This document shows, one piece after another, positions 34,633-38,018 of a stretch of 38,018 bases of DNA. The translations under genes and the position numbers were made by a program. Source of the DNA: an uncultured Burkholderiales bacterium. Lineage in GTDB: Bacteria > Pseudomonadota > Gammaproteobacteria > Burkholderiales > Burkholderiaceae_E. The number at the start of each line of letters is the position of its first letter. Positions within the stretch are counted from its first letter, which is position 1. A model generated the notes under the pieces. It saw only the letters and a program-made list of their open reading frames with translations. It made no database searches and had not been told where the DNA came from. The stretch is from contig CADEEH010000037.1 in assembly GCA_902826305.1 (NCBI GenBank), forward strand, positions 1-38,018. The letters are read 5' to 3'.

Positions 34633-36924
34633 TCAGTTCTGTTCGATCTTGCTGCCCTTCATGATGATGTCGCTGTCTGCCTTGACGTTGATCTTGCCGC
34701 TGCCCTTGATCGTTATGTCTTTTCCCTTGATCACGATCGTGCCGTCCTTCTTGAGGGCGATGCTGGCATCGCCGGTCTTGAGCACGATCGAATCCTCGGA
34801 GTCGATACTGATGGCTTTTGTCACGTTGAGAGTATCGCCACCCTCGATCTTGGTGGTGCGGTCCCCCTTGATCTGATTGACCAGATTTCCGTCTACGGCC
34901 TTCGACGCGTCCCCCTTCACGGCCTCACTCAGATTCTTGTCAACCGTCAGGTTGTGGTTCTCACCAACTGCGATCCCATAGCTCTTTCCGATCTTGACCG
35001 TACGATTGGAGCCGACGGACAAGCTGTCGTTCTTGCCAACGTTCACGTCACGACTGACTCCAACTGTCACGCTCTGCGTCGCCCCCACCGCCACCACCTG
35101 TGCCGCCCCGACGACGATCTCCTGCGCCGCCCCGATCGCCACCGTCTCATTGACCCCTACTGCACGCGTCCGCTGCAGCGCCACCGTCTGTGTCTCGCTG
35201 GCACCGATCGTGTGCGTCCGGTTGCTTCCGATCGTCACCGTCTCATCGACCCCGACGTTCTCGTCCCGGTTGTTGCCGATCGTGATCGTCTCGTTGTTGT
35301 CCACCGTCTCGGTCCGATCATGCTTCACATGCACGATCTCGTCATGATCGATCGTCTTCGTCCGGTCGTGCCCGACCCAGTGCGTCTCGTCGTTCTCGAC
35401 CTCGATGTCCTGGTTCTTCTCGGCGTGGATCCAGACCTGTTCCTCGCCTTTCTTGTCCTCGAAGCGGATCGCGTTCGCGTTGTCGTAGCCGCCGCCCTTG
35501 GACGAGCGCGTGTAGAACCCCGACTGGGTCTTGTTGGCCGGCAGCGCCCACGGCGGCTTGTTGTTGCCGTTGTAGACGACACCGGTGACCAGCGGCCGGT
35601 CCGGATCGCCTTCGAGGAAGTTCACCACCACCTCGTGGCCGATGCGCGGGATCGAGACGAAGCCGAACTTGGCGCCGGCGGCCAGGAACGCGACCCGGAT
35701 GAAACAGGTGGTCTTCTCGTCGTTCTGGCCGTAGCGGTCCCAGTGGAACTGGACCTTGATCCGGCCGTACTCGTCGGTGTGGATCTCCTCGCCGGCCGGG
35801 CCGGTGACCACCGCGGTCTGGATGCCCTGGACCACGGGCCGGGGCGTGGTGCGGGCCGGACGGAACTGCTGGTCGGCGCGGATCGCGCTGAAGCGGCACT
35901 GGAAACTCGCCCCTTCACCCTGCCCGCTGGTGTACTGGGTCTCCTCGACCTCGTGCACGGTCGCGGTGATCAGGTATTCGGCGTTCTGTTCCTTGCGGGC
36001 GTGTTCGGCCAGCTTGAACTTGCGCCCGACGTGGAACTGCCGCAGCTGCCCGTTGCCGTGGAACGCGGCCTGGCGGGTGTGCAGTTCCTCGATCCGCGAG
36101 GCGACGAACGACTCACCCTCGCTGAAGGTGTCGTGTTCACCCGGATAGTCGAAGATCTCGTAGTCGGCCTTCGCATACTCCAGCTGGTGTTCCGGCTTGC
36201 GGGTGACCTTCAGGTCGGTGCCGGGGCGCTTGAAGTCGTAGTCGTCCAGCACGTAGACGCCGCTCTGAATCTCCTGCGCGGCCTCCCAGCGGCTGACGTG
36301 ATCCTTCAGCCGCGAGCCGCCCGCGCCGGCGGGCACGAACGGCACGGTTGCGCTGCCCTCGATCGGCTTGTGCCCGGCCTTGTTGTCGACCAGCACCATC
36401 GTGTGCTGGCCCGCCGCGTGATCGAAGAAGTAGGTGATCCCTTCCTCTTCCATCAGTCGCGACACGAAGTTGAAGTCGGTCTCGCGGTACTGCACGCAGT
36501 ACTCGCGCGGCTCGTACTTGCCGGCGTCGGTGTAGCGCTCGTCGACCGCCTTGGCCGGCTCGTCCTCGAAGACCTTCTTCAGGATCGCCGGTGTGTTCTC
36601 TTCCTGGAAGATCCGGCAGTCGGCGGTGCGGGTCAGGAACCACAACCACGGCCGAAGCTGCAGATGGTAGAAGTGATGCCCGGATTCGATGCGGCCGATC
36701 GCGAAACGGGTCGCCATCCCGTTGAAGTGGCGCTTGACGCCGTCGGGGAACTCGATCTTGACGGTGATCGACTTGCCGAGCAGCGCCTTCGGATCGATGT
36801 CGCCCTTGGTGCTGGCCACCTCCAGGTCGATCTCGAACAGCCGGCCGAGCGACTCGCTCGCGCGCATCCGCGAGAAGACCAGGTCCGGTCCGAGCGGCGT
36901 CGTCAGTTCGCAGAGTCGTGCCAT
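34633..36924 (-). CDS. vgrG: T6SS spike protein VgrG
   Basis: The 763-residue protein has the gp27-like base (about 1-390; HFYHLQLRPWLWFLTRTADCRIFQ, ETDFNFVSRLMEEEGITYFF). The gp5 OB-like domain follows (about 395-490; DEYGRIKVQFHWDR, VVNFLEGDPDRPLVTG). A long C-terminal beta-helix is built of repeats of the form (E)TVTIGSNRT (about 525-763), ending KGSKIEQN without an added effector domain. It trimerises to form the puncturing spike, and the PAAR-like protein encoded downstream would cap it. G+C is much lower in the 3' part (29/60 at 34681-34740) than the 5' part (40/60 at 36001-36060), as in cargo exchange. Confidence 0.97.
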   Translation of the reverse strand: MARLCELTTPLGPDLVFSRMRASESLGRLFEIDLEVASTKGDIDPKALLGKSITVKIEFPDGVKRHFNGMATRFAIGRIESGHHFYHLQLRPWLWFLTRTADCRIFQEENTPAILKKVFEDEPAKAVDERYTDAGKYEPREYCVQYRETDFNFVSRLMEEEGITYFFDHAAGQHTMVLVDNKAGHKPIEGSATVPFVPAGAGGSRLKDHVSRWEAAQEIQSGVYVLDDYDFKRPGTDLKVTRKPEHQLEYAKADYEIFDYPGEHDTFSEGESFVASRIEELHTRQAAFHGNGQLRQFHVGRKFKLAEHARKEQNAEYLITATVHEVEETQYTSGQGEGASFQCRFSAIRADQQFRPARTTPRPVVQGIQTAVVTGPAGEEIHTDEYGRIKVQFHWDRYGQNDEKTTCFIRVAFLAAGAKFGFVSIPRIGHEVVVNFLEGDPDRPLVTGVVYNGNNKPPWALPANKTQSGFYTRSSKGGGYDNANAIRFEDKKGEEQVWIHAEKNQDIEVENDETHWVGHDRTKTIDHDEIVHVKHDRTETVDNNETITIGNNRDENVGVDETVTIGSNRTHTIGASETQTVALQRTRAVGVNETVAIGAAQEIVVGAAQVVAVGATQSVTVGVSRDVNVGKNDSLSVGSNRTVKIGKSYGIAVGENHNLTVDKNLSEAVKGDASKAVDGNLVNQIKGDRTTKIEGGDTLNVTKAISIDSEDSIVLKTGDASIALKKDGTIVIKGKDITIKGSGKINVKADSDIIMKGSKIEQN

Positions 36925-37046
36925 CGCGGTGCGCCTTTGCCTGTCGTCGTGTCGCGGCTCATCCGAACCACGATGCGACCGATCCTACGCCGCCGGCCGG
37001 TCGTTGCCCATACCACGCAAGGTGTATCGCCCCCACGTCCGCCGCC

Positions 37047-38018
37047 TCAGCCGAAGTCGAACGCGAAGTCGTCGTTGGCCACCGTCAGCGCGATCCGCTC
37101 CAGCGCCCTGCCTTCGGCCAGCCGGGTCAGGTACTCGCTGCTGATCCGCGGCAGCACCGCGTTGGTCAGCACCGCGTCGATCATCCGGCCGCCGGTCTCG
37201 ACCTCGGTGCAGCGGCTGATCACCAGCCTGACCACCGCGTCGTCGTAGCTGAGCGGGATCTTGTGGTTGTCGCGCACCCGGCGCACGATCCGCTCGAGCT
37301 GCAGGCGCACGATGTTGCCCAGCATCTCGTCGGACAGCGGGTAATACGGGATCGTCACGATCCGCCCGAGCAGCGCCGCCGGGAACACCTTCAGCAGCGG
37401 CTCGCGCAGCGCCTTGGCGATCGCATCGGGTTCCGGCGTCAGCTCCGGGTCCTTGCACAGGTTCATGATCAGGTCGCTGCCGGCGTTGGAAGTCAGCAGG
37501 ATGATCGTGTTCTTGAAGTCGATGTAGCGGCCCTCGCCGTCTTCCATCCAGCCCTTGTCGAAGACCTGGAAGAAGATCTCGTGCACGTCGCTGTGTGCCT
37601 TCTCGACCTCGTCGAGCAGCACCACCGAATACGGCCGGCGGCGCACCGCCTCGGTCAGCACGCCGCCCTCGCCGTAGCCGACGTACCCGGGGGGCGCGCC
37701 CTTGAGCGTGGAGACGGTGTGGGCCTCCTGGTACTCGCTCATGTTGATCGTGATCACGTTGTGTTCGCCGCCGTACAGCGCCTCGGCCAGTGCCAGCGCG
37801 GTCTCGGTCTTGCCGACACCCGACGGCCCGACCAGCATGAAGACACCGATCGGCTTGTTCGGGTTGTCCAGCCGCGCGCGCGAGGTCTGGATCCGGCGCG
37901 CGATCATCTCCAGGCCGTGGCGCTGGCCGATCACCCGTTCGTTCAGCGAGTCGGCGAGCTTCAGCACCGCCTGGATCTCGTTCTTGACCATCCGGCCGAC
38001 CGGAATGCCGGTCCAGTC
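37047..38018 (-). CDS. clpV: T6SS AAA+ ATPase ClpV/TssH, C-terminal part (5' end outside window)
   Basis: The visible 323 residues begin WTGIPVGRMVKNE and continue to the C-terminus of the second AAA+ module. Walker A is GPSGVGKTE, the pore loop is GYVGYGEGG, and Walker B is VVLLDEVEKAH. Sensor 1 is in LLTSNAG, and an Arg-finger or sensor-2 region lies around PAALLGRI and ETGGRMID. ClpV disassembles contracted T6SS sheaths. The frame is open to the window edge, so about 550 N-terminal residues are missing. A 122-nt gap separates its stop from vgrG; that gap has only a weak hairpin (37010-37027). Confidence 0.95.
   Translation of the reverse strand, partial: DWTGIPVGRMVKNEIQAVLKLADSLNERVIGQRHGLEMIARRIQTSRARLDNPNKPIGVFMLVGPSGVGKTETALALAEALYGGEHNVITINMSEYQEAHTVSTLKGAPPGYVGYGEGGVLTEAVRRRPYSVVLLDEVEKAHSDVHEIFFQVFDKGWMEDGEGRYIDFKNTIILLTSNAGSDLIMNLCKDPELTPEPDAIAKALREPLLKVFPAALLGRIVTIPYYPLSDEMLGNIVRLQLERIVRRVRDNHKIPLSYDDAVVRLVISRCTEVETGGRMIDAVLTNAVLPRISSEYLTRLAEGRALERIALTVANDDFAFDFG

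Noticed and set aside
36925-37046. sigma54 promoter before vgrG
   Set aside because: A GG...TTGC pattern exists on the minus strand, but the GG and GC elements are 11 nt apart instead of 10, and the -24 box is otherwise poor.
34954-37248. 764-codon open frame on the plus strand opposite vgrG
   Set aside because: Its translation is Arg/Val/Asp-rich low complexity, the mirror of a GC-rich real gene. The minus-strand frame encodes an unmistakable VgrG.

Overview
The window is GC-rich DNA (sampled 60-base lines such as 20041-20100 are 41/60 G+C) with tightly packed genes, frequent 4-nt ATGA/GTGA overlaps and GTG starts. Gene content (a type VI secretion system with FHA/PP2C/Ser-Thr kinase control, a TIGR02270-type HEAT protein, a DUF2169 adaptor, poly-Gly lipoproteins) suggests a proteobacterium, most likely a Burkholderiales-like betaproteobacterium. 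That assignment is inference; no rRNA or tRNA is present to confirm it.

Region 1 (1-5735, + strand) is a signalling operon: the 3' end of a REC-Hpt (probably hybrid kinase) gene, a possible 72-codon ORF, a single-domain response regulator, a REC-PAS-HisKA-HATPase-REC-Hpt hybrid kinase, a membrane-anchored MCP-like protein without a sensor domain, and a CheY-like regulator. Region 2 (5837-12688, - strand) reads mltA, then tagH/fha, PP2C phosphatase and Ser/Thr kinase. It combines a lytic transglycosylase with the three proteins of the T6SS threonine-phosphorylation switch. A 14-bp repeat ladder precedes the kinase start and a 37-bp repeat lies beyond its 3' end.

Region 3 (13041-28639) is accessory: a DUF3592 membrane protein overlapping a peptidoglycan-binding cysteine hydrolase by 1 nt, an acyltransferase, a secreted WD40-caspase protein, and two paralogous lipoproteins of about 1025 residues. 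Around these lie four further small hydrolases without signal peptides: a papain-like peptidase, a metzincin-like protease, a peptidoglycan-binding HExxH protease and a Tae4-like amidase. They look like a dispersed set of candidate T6SS effectors.

Region 4 (28841-38018, - strand) is a T6SS delivery module: the end of clpV, vgrG, a DUF6484-like VgrG accessory, a DUF2169 adaptor, a ketoacyl-synthase-fold protein lacking its catalytic triad, a PAAR-like protein with a C-terminal deaminase-type toxin, a SUKH (SMI1/KNR4) immunity protein and a TIGR02270 HEAT-repeat protein. G+C drops from the 3' part of vgrG through this cargo, as expected for an exchangeable effector cassette. The strongest candidate for an under-described system is this DUF2169 / pseudo-ketosynthase / PAAR-deaminase / SUKH module.
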